From the NCBI GenBank assembly GCA_039811865.1, contig JBDHZK010000015.1:1-29377 (forward strand): 29,377 nt of DNA, in the 5' to 3' direction. The DNA is from JBDHZK01 sp039811865 (GTDB taxonomy: Bacteria; Actinomycetota; Actinomycetes; Propionibacteriales; Propionibacteriaceae). Shown here piece by piece: positions 1 through 6,924 of this stretch (positions are counted from its first letter, which is position 1; each line of letters begins with the position of its first letter). Both the position numbers and the translations under genes were made by a program. Under the pieces are notes generated by a model. It was not told where the DNA came from and ran no database searches. It saw only the letters and a program-made list of their open reading frames with translations.

Positions 1-893
1 TCGTCCTCCACGTCGAGGTAGGACGCCAGTTGGCTCGGCGTCCGGGCGCCGAGCAGTCCCGCGGTCACGGCCGGGGCGTCGCGCAGCCACAGCCAGGCCA
101 CCTGGGCCGTCTCCAGGCCGAGCCCCGCGGCCGCCCTGGCGACGGCGTCCACCACGGCCCGCGAGCGTTGCTCCAAATAGGGCTCGACGAACCAGGCGAA
201 GTGGTCGGCCGCACCCCGCGAGTCGGCCGGGATACCCGTCCGGTACTTGCCGGTCAGCGCCCCTCGGCCCAGCGGCGACCAGGCGAAGAAGCCAAGCCCC
301 AGCGCGCGGACGGCGGGCAGCACCTCCACCTCGGCCCGGCGGGCCAGCAGCGAGTACTCCACCTGCGCGCTGACGATGGGCGCCCGTCCTGGCCAGGCGC
401 GCTGCCAGGTCGCGGCCTGAGCGGTCTGCCAGCCGACGAAGTTCGACACCCCCACGTAGCGGGCCATGCCCTTGGCCACGGCGAGGTCCAGCGCCGCCAG
501 CGTCTCATCGATCGGGGCGTCCCCGTAGGCGTGCACCTGCCAGATGTCGACGTGGTCGGTGTGCAGGCGCCGCAGCGACCCCTCGAGGTCGGCCAGCAGC
601 GCGGCCTTGGAGGTGTCGACCACCCGCTCGCCGTCGCGGACGCGGAAGCCCGCCTTCGTTGCGATCACCAGGTCGTCGCGGGCCAGATCGGTGCGGATCA
701 GGCGTCCGATCATCCGCTCGGCCTCGCCCCCGCCGTACGCGGCGGCGGTGTCCACCAGGTTGCCGCCGGCCTCGACGAACGCCCTGGCCAGCGCACGCAC
801 CTCGGACGGCTGCGCGTCGCGTCCCCAGGTCATCGTGCCCAACCCGGCGCGCGAGACCTGCAGCCCCGACGAGCCCACCGACCGCCGCCGCAT
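1..893 (-). CDS. Aldo/keto reductase, C-terminus cut by window edge
   Basis: Reading the minus strand from ATG at 893 gives an open frame that runs off the window at position 1, so about 297 residues are visible and the C-terminus is missing. The family is NAD(P)H-dependent carbonyl/aldehyde reductases with a TIM barrel. The expected catalytic tetrad can be seen: Asp48 and Tyr53 in VDTAAAYGGGEAE, Lys80 in IATKAGF and His121 in WQVHAYGD. The N-terminus (GLQVSRAGLGTMTWG) is typical of the large AKR group related to YhdN/IolS-type oxidoreductases. The start lies 2 nt after the uppP stop on the same strand, so the two are probably co-transcribed. No substrate can be assigned from sequence. Confidence 0.9.
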   Translation of the reverse strand, partial: MRRRSVGSSGLQVSRAGLGTMTWGRDAQPSEVRALARAFVEAGGNLVDTAAAYGGGEAERMIGRLIRTDLARDDLVIATKAGFRVRDGERVVDTSKAALLADLEGSLRRLHTDHVDIWQVHAYGDAPIDETLAALDLAVAKGMARYVGVSNFVGWQTAQAATWQRAWPGRAPIVSAQVEYSLLARRAEVEVLPAVRALGLGFFAWSPLGRGALTGKYRTGIPADSRGAADHFAWFVEPYLEQRSRAVVDAVARAAAGLGLETAQVAWLWLRDAPAVTAGLLGARTPSQLASYLDVED

Positions 894-895
894 GG

Positions 896-1729
896 TCAGC
901 TCGCGCCCATGGGGTGCAGGACGCCGCCGAGCAGCAGCCCGGCCACCACGGCGGCCAGCACGAGCCGGTAGATCACGAAGGGCATGAAGTTGTGGGTGCT
1001 GACGTAGCGCAGCAGCCAATGGATGACGCCGATGCCGATCACGAACGCGATCAGCGTCGCGAGGACGATCGGGCCCCACGCGGGGTTCGGATCGGAGGCG
1101 ACGTCCTTCAACTGGAACAAGCCCGAACCGACCACGGCGGGGATCGCGAGCAGGAAGCTGTACCGCGCCGCCGCCTCGCGCTTGTAACCCATGAACAGGC
1201 CACCGGCGATGGTCGCGCCCGAGCGCGACACTCCGGGCACCAGCGCGAGTGCCTGGAAGAGCCCGAAGAAGATGCCGTCGCGCCAGGACAGTTCGTCCAG
1301 CGAGAGCTTGTTCTTCGCCATCCGGTCGGCGATCGCGATCAGGATGCCGACACCGGCCAGCATCGCGACAGTCACCCACAGGTTGCGGAACTGGGTCTCG
1401 ATCAGGTGCTTCAGCAACACCCCGAGGATCATGATCGGCACCGACCCGATGATCACCAGCCAGCCCATCCGGGCGTCCGGATCGTCGCGCGGCACCCTGC
1501 CGACCAGGCTGAGCGCCCACGCCTTGATGATCCGGCCGATATCCCGGGCGAAGTAGACGATCACGGCGGCCTCGGTGCCCAACTGGTTGACGGCGGTGAA
1601 CGCCGCGCCGGGATCGTGCCCGCCGAAGAACAACTGCCCGACGATCGACTGGTGCGCGCTGGAGGAAACCGGCAAGAACTCCGTCAGCCCCTGGACGATC
1701 CCCAGCACGATGGCCTCAAGCCAACCCAT
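896..1729 (-). CDS. uppP: Undecaprenyl-diphosphate phosphatase UppP (BacA)
   Basis: This 277-residue polytopic membrane protein dephosphorylates undecaprenyl pyrophosphate, recycling the lipid carrier for peptidoglycan; overexpression in other bacteria gives bacitracin resistance. Both family signature regions are present: QGLTEFLPVSSSAH (residues 13-26, with Glu17 and His26) and PGVSRSGATI (165-174, with Ser168-Arg169-Ser170). Several hydrophobic segments follow (about 50-62, 90-110, 118-136, 155-180, 190-205, 220-245, 250-275). The length is usual for the family. ATG at 1729 is preceded on the minus strand by a good Shine-Dalgarno sequence (AGGAGAGG, 6 nt spacer), unlike the leaderless genes nearby. 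It heads a two-gene unit with the aldo/keto reductase. Confidence 0.96.
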   Translation of the reverse strand: MGWLEAIVLGIVQGLTEFLPVSSSAHQSIVGQLFFGGHDPGAAFTAVNQLGTEAAVIVYFARDIGRIIKAWALSLVGRVPRDDPDARMGWLVIIGSVPIMILGVLLKHLIETQFRNLWVTVAMLAGVGILIAIADRMAKNKLSLDELSWRDGIFFGLFQALALVPGVSRSGATIAGGLFMGYKREAAARYSFLLAIPAVVGSGLFQLKDVASDPNPAWGPIVLATLIAFVIGIGVIHWLLRYVSTHNFMPFVIYRLVLAAVVAGLLLGGVLHPMGAS

Positions 1730-1769
1730 CTCGAATCCTCTCCTGAGCGCCCGGGCGACGCCCCGCGCA

Positions 1770-1775
1770 AGAATA
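1770..1775 (-). promoter_or_regulatory. Candidate -10 element for uppP
   Basis: On the minus strand the hexamer TATTCT lies about 40 nt upstream of the uppP ATG, which leaves room for the AGGAGAGG ribosome binding site in the leader. I see no convincing -35 at 16-18 bp, so this is tentative. Confidence 0.3.
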
Positions 1776-1938
1776 TGTGCGGCCCCGCCGGATCGCTTCG
1801 CGCGTGGGCGGGTGTTGCCGAACCGATCAAGCGCGGCCCGGACGCGGCCAGTGGGCAGATCCGTGGCTCCTTGAGGTCGAAGAACCGCGCCCGCACCCTC
1901 GCGGCCGGCCCTTCGGACCGTTCGACCAGATCACACGA

Positions 1939-2481
1939 TCAAGCACCCAGCCCCTGGGCCGGCGTCCCCGCCAGGCGCAGCCGGAAACGGTTGTCGACCA
2001 TCACGAAACCGGCCTCACGCTGGCGGCGGACGAGCTGGTCGAATGCGAACCCGGCCCGCCGATAGCACGTGGTCGCCCGGGCGTTACCGGCCAGCACCCA
2101 CACCACCGCCTCGGTGAAGCCGCGCTGCGCGAGCGCGTCCAGACCGGCGCCCAGCAGCCGCGTCCCGACGCCGCTGCCCCAGGCGTGGTGGGCAACGAAG
2201 AGGTCCCAGACCTCGCCGGCGCCGCGGGCGTCCTGGTCGGCGGACGGCCCGACGCTCACGAAGCCGATCACCCCCACGCCCGCTTCGGCGACGAACTCCA
2301 CCGTTTCGCGGTCGGGGTTGCCCAGTTGCGCCTCCCAGCGCGCCCGGCAGGCGGCATCGTCCAAACCCGCCAAGTAGGCGTCCGGCAGCAGCCCGGCGTA
2401 GCCGTCGCGCCAACCCGCGACGTGGACGCCCGCCACGGCGGCGGCGTCGGCCGCCAGCGCCCGGCGCAGATGAGCGTCCAC
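1939..2481 (-). CDS. GNAT family N-acetyltransferase
   Basis: This 180-residue protein has the acyl-CoA binding core of GNAT acetyltransferases: a beta-strand/loop VWDLFVAHHAWGSGVG followed by helix TRLLGAGLDAL, about residues 92-118. The usual Arg/Gln of the (R/Q)xxGx(G/A) loop is Trp here, while the glycines are kept. Later come the conserved VLAGNARATTCYRRAGF segment (about 129-147, motif B: asparagine plus the Tyr-Arg-Arg-x-Gly-Phe turn). The N-terminus, RRALAADAAAVAGVHVAGWRD, resembles small-molecule acetyltransferases. The start is GTG at 2481, chosen because TAGCGT lies 7 nt upstream as a leaderless -10. It is divergent from the phosphatase gene across only 32 bp. The substrate is unknown. 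Confidence 0.85.
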   Translation of the reverse strand: MDAHLRRALAADAAAVAGVHVAGWRDGYAGLLPDAYLAGLDDAACRARWEAQLGNPDRETVEFVAEAGVGVIGFVSVGPSADQDARGAGEVWDLFVAHHAWGSGVGTRLLGAGLDALAQRGFTEAVVWVLAGNARATTCYRRAGFAFDQLVRRQREAGFVMVDNRFRLRLAGTPAQGLGA

Positions 2482-2488
2482 ATGGGCG

Positions 2489-2494
2489 ACGCTA
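2489..2494 (-). promoter_or_regulatory. Leaderless -10 hexamer (TAGCGT) for the GNAT gene
   Basis: TAGCGT on the minus strand ends 7 nt before the GTG start, placing the transcript start at about the start codon. No clear -35 is visible. Confidence 0.55.
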
Positions 2495-2500
2495 GCTGGT

Positions 2501-2506
2501 TAAGGT
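2501..2506 (+). promoter_or_regulatory. Leaderless -10 hexamer (TAAGGT) for the phosphatase gene
   Basis: TAAGGT ends 7 nt before ATG 2514. Only 6 bp separate it from the opposing GNAT -10, so the two promoters overlap. Confidence 0.55.
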
Positions 2507-2513
2507 CGTGGGC

Positions 2514-3206
2514 ATGGCGACCGTGTTGCTGATCCGTCATGGCCGCTCGTCCGCCAACGCCGCCGGGCTCCTGGCCGGGCGCGCGCCGGGCGTCGGCTTG
2601 GACGAAGTCGGGCGCGAACAGGCCGAGCGGGTGGCCAAGCGGTTGGCCGGCGTCAAGATCGCCGCCGCCTTCACCTCCCCGTTGCAGCGTTGTGTCGAGA
2701 CGGCGGCCATCGCCCTGGCCGGCCGTCCGGAGGCTTCGGTCGAGGAACGCCTGATCGAGTGCGACTACGGCGAATGGACGTCCCGGCCGCTGGCCGAACT
2801 GGCGTCCGAGCCGCTCTGGGCGACGATCCAGGCAACCCCGAGCCGAGTCGCCTTCCCCGCCGGCGAATCGATGGCCGCGATGAGCCGCCGGGCCAGTGCA
2901 GCCGTCCGGGAGATCGACGCCGCCGTCGACGCCGAGCACGGCCCGGCGGCGGTCTGGGTGGCCGTCACCCACGCCGACATCGTCAAAGCCATCGTCGCGG
3001 ACGCCGTCGGGCTGCCCCTGGACCGGTTCCAACGACTGGTGGCCAACCCCGCCTCGGTCAGCGTCGTCCACTACGGCGAGGCGGACTCGGCGTTGCTGGC
3101 TTTCAACACCCTCGCGGGGCCCATTTCCGCCTACCTCGGAGCGGCCCAACCGGCTGCGGACGTCGGCGGCGGCCTGGGCGCGGGCGGGCAACCTGGCCCC
3201 GCCTAG
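2514..3206 (+). CDS. Histidine phosphatase-fold protein, MSMEG_4193-like
   Basis: A 230-residue member of the histidine phosphatase/phosphoglycerate mutase superfamily. The catalytic RHG is at residues 8-10 (phospho-acceptor His9), followed by RSSANAAGLLAGR. FTSPLQRCVETA (53-64) supplies a conserved Arg, IECDYGEW (81-88) supplies the probable acid Glu82, and VTHADI (151-156) supplies the second His153. I chose ATG 2514 over the in-frame GTG 2508 because family members begin directly with the first beta strand and because TAAGGT sits 7 nt upstream. In actinobacteria this family (called MSMEG_4193-like) usually neighbours the DUF3090 and SCO1664 families and mshC, as here. The substrate is unknown. 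A Gly/Ala/Pro-rich C-terminal tail (about 210-230) looks disordered. Confidence 0.9.
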   Translation: MATVLLIRHGRSSANAAGLLAGRAPGVGLDEVGREQAERVAKRLAGVKIAAAFTSPLQRCVETAAIALAGRPEASVEERLIECDYGEWTSRPLAELASEPLWATIQATPSRVAFPAGESMAAMSRRASAAVREIDAAVDAEHGPAAVWVAVTHADIVKAIVADAVGLPLDRFQRLVANPASVSVVHYGEADSALLAFNTLAGPISAYLGAAQPAADVGGGLGAGGQPGPA

Positions 3207-3216
3207 GCCGCGCACG

Positions 3217-3222
3217 TAGGCT
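3217..3222 (+). promoter_or_regulatory. Leaderless -10 hexamer (TAGGCT) for the DUF3090 gene
   Basis: TAGGCT ends 6 nt before ATG 3229. There is no ribosome binding site between it and the start codon. Confidence 0.55.
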
Positions 3223-3228
3223 TTGCGC

Positions 3229-3810
3229 ATGCCTGCTCTGACCCATCGATTCGAGGAACCGGACCGGTTCGTGGCCGGCACCATCGGCCCGCCGGGGGAG
3301 CGGACGTTCTTCGTCCAGGCCCGCCAAGGCAATCGCCTGGCCAGCGTGGTTTGCGAGAAACAGCAGGTGGCCGTCCTGGCCGAGCACCTCGAGCGCATCC
3401 TGGACGAACTGACCCGCATCTCCGTGCTGGACGTCCCGCCCAGGCAGAACCACGCCGTCGACCTCGGCCCCCTCGACCTCCCCCTCGACGAGGACTTCCG
3501 CATCGGGACGATGACGCTGGCCTGGGACTCGCGCCGGGCCCGCGTCCAGATCGAGATGTTCAGCGTGGAGTCCGAGGACGACGACGCCGACCTCGATCCA
3601 CAGACCGACGCCGAATCCGACTCCGACTCCGACGAAACCAACGCCGCGGAGTGTCTGATCGTCGGGATCACCCCGGGAATGGCCCGTGACTTCGCCGCTC
3701 GAGCCCGTGCGCTGGTCAGCGCCGGACGGCCGCCGTGCCCGTTCTGCGAACAGCCGATCAACCCGAGCGGGCACATCTGCCCGCGCGCCAACGGGCTCCG
3801 CTCGATCTGA
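3229..3810 (+). CDS. DUF3090 family protein with C-terminal zinc ribbon
   Basis: This 193-residue protein matches the actinobacterial DUF3090 family: an N-terminal FEEPDRFVAGTIGPPGERTFFVQA segment (split here: FEEPDRFVAGTIG, PPGERTFFVQA), then a beta-rich middle and the TPGMARDFAARA segment (about 143-154). Residues about 114-140 are a run of Asp, Glu and Ser, which varies among members. The C-terminus holds a probable zinc knuckle, Cys170-x2-Cys173-x8-His182-x-Cys184. The function is unknown. ATG 3229 was chosen over TTG 3223 because TAGGCT lies exactly 6 nt upstream. The stop overlaps the ATG of the next gene (TGATG), so translation is probably coupled. The context links it with mycothiol ligase. 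Confidence 0.9.
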   Translation: MPALTHRFEEPDRFVAGTIGPPGERTFFVQARQGNRLASVVCEKQQVAVLAEHLERILDELTRISVLDVPPRQNHAVDLGPLDLPLDEDFRIGTMTLAWDSRRARVQIEMFSVESEDDDADLDPQTDAESDSDSDETNAAECLIVGITPGMARDFAARARALVSAGRPPCPFCEQPINPSGHICPRANGLRSI

Positions 3811-4565
3811 TGGACGACCCCACGGCCGGGGTCGAACCGGGCCGCCTGCGCCTGGTCGGCCGGCTCGTCGAGGCGTCCAACGCCACCTTCTTGTGCCACG
3901 GCGACGACGACCGTGCATTCGTCTACAAGCCGGTGGACGGCGAGGCGCCGCTGTGGGACTTCCCGGACCGCACCCTGGCCAACCGCGAGGTAGCGGCCTA
4001 CCGCATCTCCGCCGCCGCCGGCTTCGGCGTCGTCCCGTGCACACGGCTCGTCGAGGACGCCCCACTAGGCCTGGGCGCCGTCCAGACGTGGGTGGAGCAC
4101 GCCGGTTCTGAGGTGGTCGACGTCGTCGCGCCGGATGCGATCCCCGGCGGTTGGCACGCCGTGATCCGCGGCGTGGACGGCGCCGAGCGTCCGGTCGTCC
4201 TGGTGCATTCGGACGATCCGGGCCTTCGGCGGATCGCTTTGTTCGACATTGTCGTGAACAACGCCGACCGTAAGGGCGGCCACCTGATCGTCGGAGCCGA
4301 TCGCATCTACGGCGTCGATCACGGCGTCACGTTCCACCCCGAGCCGAAGCTGCGCACGGTCTTGTGGGGCTGGGCCGCCCAACCGCTGACGGACGCCGAA
4401 CTCGCGCTCGTCCTGGCGGCGCGAGCGGCAACCGGCGAGTTGGCCGGCCTGCTGGCACCGGACGAAGTCGCGGCCTACGCCGCGCGCTGCGACGAGTTGT
4501 TGGCCGCGCGGGCTTTCCCGGCGCCCAGACCAGGGTGGCCGCCGATCCCATGGCCGCCGATGTGA
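3810..4565 (+). CDS. SCO1664-family protein, lipid-kinase-like fold
   Basis: This 251-residue protein belongs to the SCO1664 family, which is distantly related to phosphatidylinositol 3/4-kinase-like folds. Visible family motifs are FVYKPVDGEAPLWDFP (Lys near residue 40, the likely nucleotide-contacting lysine), TLANREVAAYRIS, VVNNADRKGGHLI (Asn150-Asn151-x-Asp153-Arg-Lys, resembling a catalytic loop) and YGVDHGVTFHPE (resembling a metal-binding Asp loop). This suggests phosphotransfer or nucleotide binding, but no activity is established to my knowledge. The start ATG overlaps the DUF3090 stop by one base. It converges on the lipoprotein gene with only 23 bp between stops. Confidence 0.88.
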   Translation: MDDPTAGVEPGRLRLVGRLVEASNATFLCHGDDDRAFVYKPVDGEAPLWDFPDRTLANREVAAYRISAAAGFGVVPCTRLVEDAPLGLGAVQTWVEHAGSEVVDVVAPDAIPGGWHAVIRGVDGAERPVVLVHSDDPGLRRIALFDIVVNNADRKGGHLIVGADRIYGVDHGVTFHPEPKLRTVLWGWAAQPLTDAELALVLAARAATGELAGLLAPDEVAAYAARCDELLAARAFPAPRPGWPPIPWPPM

Positions 4566-4588
4566 TTCCGGCGGCCATGCCCGCGTGA

Positions 4589-5185
4589 CTAGCGCGACAG
4601 GTCGAAGGTGACGCCGCCACCGGTGACCGTGGCGGTGCCGGCGCTGCATTCGGCCGAACCCTTACCCGTCGGTGCAAGCACCTTGGCCAGCTGCGGGATC
4701 GAGAGCGATTGCGACTTCCCGTTGCTCTCCAGCTTCACCGTTCCGCTTCCGGAGGTGTAGGCGAACGTCAGGCCGCTCGCCGCGCCGGAGTAGGTGCCGT
4801 CCAGCGAACCGTCGAAGAACAGACTTCCGCTCTGACCGGCGATGGAGAGCTTCACCGGTTCCTTGCCCTGGCCAGTGATCTGGTACTTGCCGTCGGTGAA
4901 GGCGACCTTTAGGTCCCCGCCGGTACCCGACCCGATCGTGCCGTTCAAGCCGGTGGCCTTCAAAGAGGTGATCGAGTACACCCCGGTTGGGCAGTTCGCG
5001 ATCGCGGTGGGCGTTTGCTCAGGCGTGGACGTTGCCGGAGCGGAGGTGACGGCCGCGGTCGTCACGCTCGCCGGCGCAGTGGCTCCCGTGGTGGCGGGAG
5101 GGGTAGCGCTGGCGCAGCCGGCAATCAGGAGTGCGGCTGCGGGTCCGGCGAGCGTGGCGAGCAGCGTACGGGTCGGGATTCGCAT
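4589..5185 (-). CDS. Secreted lipoprotein of unknown function
   Basis: A 198-residue protein with a lipoprotein signal: basic n-region MRIPTR, hydrophobic stretch LLATLAGPAAALL and lipobox LIAGC with Cys24 as the predicted lipidated residue. Residues 25-63 are a Thr/Ala/Pro/Ser-rich linker. The mature domain (about 64-198) is rich in Gly, Ser, Thr and Lys and predicted to be all beta, with Cys65 and Cys180 able to form a disulfide. It resembles small mycobacterial-type surface lipoproteins in style, but I recognise no specific family. The start is supported by TACCCT 6 nt upstream on the minus strand. It is divergent from mshC (88 bp apart). Confidence 0.85.
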   Translation of the reverse strand: MRIPTRTLLATLAGPAAALLIAGCASATPPATTGATAPASVTTAAVTSAPATSTPEQTPTAIANCPTGVYSITSLKATGLNGTIGSGTGGDLKVAFTDGKYQITGQGKEPVKLSIAGQSGSLFFDGSLDGTYSGAASGLTFAYTSGSGTVKLESNGKSQSLSIPQLAKVLAPTGKGSAECSAGTATVTGGGVTFDLSR

Positions 5186-5191
5186 GCGCCG

Positions 5192-5197
5192 AGGGTA
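5192..5197 (-). promoter_or_regulatory. Leaderless -10 hexamer (TACCCT) for the lipoprotein gene
   Basis: On the minus strand TACCCT ends 6 nt before the ATG at 5185, matching the spacing seen at the other leaderless genes here. Confidence 0.5.
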
Positions 5198-5260
5198 CGT
5201 GCCTTACCCCAGGCGGGCCCAGCACGCGGATCTCCACCGGGACGGGCGGGGCGGCGTCGG

Positions 5261-5266
5261 TAGGCT
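5261..5266 (+). promoter_or_regulatory. Leaderless -10 hexamer (TAGGCT) for mshC
   Basis: TAGGCT ends 7 nt before ATG 5274, and the intervening CCGGGCC has no ribosome binding site. Confidence 0.55.
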
Positions 5267-5273
5267 CCGGGCC

Positions 5274-6527
5274 ATGAAGGCTTGGTCGGCGCCCACCCGT
5301 CCCCAACTCGCGGCCGTCCCCGGACGTCCGCGGGTGTTCGATTCGGCGCAGCGCCGCCTGGTGCAGGTCGGCCCTCCGAGCGTGGGCGATCCGGCCCGCA
5401 TGTACGTCTGCGGGATCACCCCGTATGACGCGACGCATCTCGGACACGCCAACACCTACGTCAGCTTCGATCTGTTGCACCGGGTGTGGCTCGACTGCGG
5501 CTACGCAGTTCGCTACGTCCAGAACGTGACCGATGTGGACGACCCTTTGCTGGAGCGCGCCGAGGCCACCGGCGTCGAATGGGAAGACCTGGCCTACGCC
5601 CAAACCGAACTGTTCCGCTCGGACATGGAGGCGCTGCGCGTCCTGCCGCCGCACACCTATGTGGGCGCCACCGAGTGCATCAACTGTGTCGTTGCTCTCG
5701 TCGAGGACATGAAATCCAGCGGGGCGATCTATCAAGTCGACGATCCGCAATACCCCGACTGGTACTTCAACTGCGTCGCCGCGCCCGGTTTCGGCGACGT
5801 CTCGCATCTGCCCGAGGCGCAGGCCCTCAAGACCTTCGCCGAACGCGGCGGCGATCCCGACCGTCCGGGCAAGCGTGATCCGCTGGACTGCTTGGTCTGG
5901 CGGCTCGAACGCCAGGGGGAGCCGGCCTGGTCGTCGTCCCTGGGCCGGGGACGTCCCGGCTGGCACATCGAATGCACGGCGATCGCGCTGCGTTACCTCG
6001 GCGCGAACTTCGACGTTCAAGGCGGCGGCTCCGACCTCGTCTTCCCGCACCACGAGATGTGCGCCGCCGAGGGCGTCGTCGCTGCGGGGGAGCAGTTTGC
6101 CGAGGCCTTCGTGCACTCCGGGATGGTCGGGCTGGACGGGGAGAAGATGAGCAAGTCGCTGGGCAATCTCGTCCTGGTGTCGAAGTTGCGGGATGACGGC
6201 GTCGATCCGATGGCGATCCGGCTGGCGATCCTCGACCACCACTACCGTGCCGACTGGAACTGGACGGATGCCGATCTGCGCCGCGCGGTTGCCCGCCTGG
6301 AACTGTGGCGGGCCGCTGCCGCCGCGCCAGTGGGGGTGGCGGCCCAGTCGGTGATCGACGAGGTCCGCGCGGCTGTGCGCGACGACCTGGACGCACCCCG
6401 CGCCTTGGCCGCGATCGACGCGTGGGCCGCGGTCACGGTGGCCCTTGCGGTCGGCGATCCGGACGCTCCGGGCGCCGTCGCGGACGTGGTGGATGCGCTG
6501 CTCGGCATCGACCTTCGGGCCATCTGA
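5274..6527 (+). CDS. mshC: Cysteine:GlcN-Ins ligase MshC (mycothiol biosynthesis)
   Basis: This 417-residue enzyme joins cysteine to 1-D-myo-inosityl-2-amino-2-deoxy-alpha-D-glucopyranoside using ATP, the ligation step of mycothiol synthesis in actinobacteria. It is a class I cysteinyl-tRNA-synthetase-like fold without the anticodon domain. Visible motifs are MYVCGITPYDATHLGHANT (Cys46 for zinc; HLGH 55-58 as the HIGH motif), GWHIECTAIA, the zinc-site GGSDLVFPHHE and KMSKS at 291-295. The N-terminal MKAWSAPTRPQL is typical of MshC and not of CysS. The length suits MshC; CysS is longer. The start is supported by a leaderless -10. The neighbouring phosphatase, DUF3090 and SCO1664 genes are its usual companions. 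Confidence 0.96.
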   Translation: MKAWSAPTRPQLAAVPGRPRVFDSAQRRLVQVGPPSVGDPARMYVCGITPYDATHLGHANTYVSFDLLHRVWLDCGYAVRYVQNVTDVDDPLLERAEATGVEWEDLAYAQTELFRSDMEALRVLPPHTYVGATECINCVVALVEDMKSSGAIYQVDDPQYPDWYFNCVAAPGFGDVSHLPEAQALKTFAERGGDPDRPGKRDPLDCLVWRLERQGEPAWSSSLGRGRPGWHIECTAIALRYLGANFDVQGGGSDLVFPHHEMCAAEGVVAAGEQFAEAFVHSGMVGLDGEKMSKSLGNLVLVSKLRDDGVDPMAIRLAILDHHYRADWNWTDADLRRAVARLELWRAAAAAPVGVAAQSVIDEVRAAVRDDLDAPRALAAIDAWAAVTVALAVGDPDAPGAVADVVDALLGIDLRAI

Positions 6528-6577
6528 GTTGTGTGTTGGATCAGGGGTGCACTCCCACCCTCGATTTCACACACAAC
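6528..6577. repeat. Perfect 9-bp inverted repeat between mshC and hisE
   Basis: GTTGTGTGT (6528-6536) begins on the base after the mshC stop and is matched by ACACACAAC (6569-6577), with 32 nt between. The intervening sequence contains a smaller GGG/CCC-type hairpin (AGGGGTGCACTCCC). No T-tract follows, so it does not look like a standard intrinsic terminator. It ends 10 bp before the hisE -10 hexamer, so it could be an operator or an mRNA 3'-end structure. Confidence 0.6.
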
Positions 6578-6587
6578 CGAACCTGGT

Positions 6588-6593
6588 TAGGCT
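6588..6593 (+). promoter_or_regulatory. Leaderless -10 hexamer (TAGGCT) for hisE
   Basis: TAGGCT ends 7 nt before GTG 6601, the same hexamer and spacing as at mshC. Confidence 0.55.
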
Positions 6594-6600
6594 TCGCCGA

Positions 6601-6864
6601 GTGAAAACGTTCGAGGAGCTGTTCGCCGAGTTGCGCCGAAAGGCCGTCGAGCGTCCCGACGGGTCCGGCACAGTGCGCCAACTCGATGCCGGCGTCCACG
6701 CCATCGGCAAGAAGATCGTCGAAGAGGCGGCCGAGGTTTGGATGGCCGCGGAGTACCAGTCGAAGGACGAGGCCGCGCAGGAGATCAGCCAGCTGATCTA
6801 CCACCTGCAGGTGCTGATGGTGTCGCTCGACCTCGACCTGGAGGACGTTTACGCCCATCTGTGA
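6601..6864 (+). CDS. hisE: Phosphoribosyl-ATP pyrophosphohydrolase HisE
   Basis: This 87-residue all-alpha protein hydrolyses phosphoribosyl-ATP to phosphoribosyl-AMP, the second step of histidine synthesis. It has the MazG-like core seen in HisE: FAELRRKAVERPDGSGT, then GKKIVEEAAEVWMAA (metal-binding Glu-Glu-x-x-Glu at about 42-46), SKDEAAQEISQLIYHLQVLM and the typical C-terminus LEDVYAHL. The length is normal for a stand-alone actinobacterial HisE. The start is GTG 6601, selected by the TAGGCT box. It precedes hisG by 60 bp, the usual actinobacterial hisE-hisG order. Confidence 0.95.
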   Translation: MKTFEELFAELRRKAVERPDGSGTVRQLDAGVHAIGKKIVEEAAEVWMAAEYQSKDEAAQEISQLIYHLQVLMVSLDLDLEDVYAHL

Positions 6865-6910
6865 ACCCGGCGTGGCGTGAAAGCGGCACGGCCGCACATC
6901 GTGGGGGCAC

Positions 6911-6916
6911 TAGGGT
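6911..6916 (+). promoter_or_regulatory. Leaderless -10 hexamer (TAGGGT) for hisG
   Basis: TAGGGT ends 8 nt before GTG 6925. A small GC hairpin (GCGGC/GCCGC, 6883-6895) lies just upstream. Confidence 0.5.
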
Positions 6917-6924
6917 GGTCGCCC

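Noticed and set aside
30..2065. Long plus-strand open frames opposite the aldo/keto reductase, uppP and GNAT genes
   Set aside because: Arg/Pro/Gly-rich antisense products typical of high-GC DNA; the minus-strand genes have clear motifs.
6876..6900. GTGAAA...GCCGCAC upstream of hisG as a third copy of the inverted-repeat element
   Set aside because: It has the same outer words by partial resemblance only; it is 20-some bases long, lacks the 16-bp arms and is better read as a small GC hairpin.
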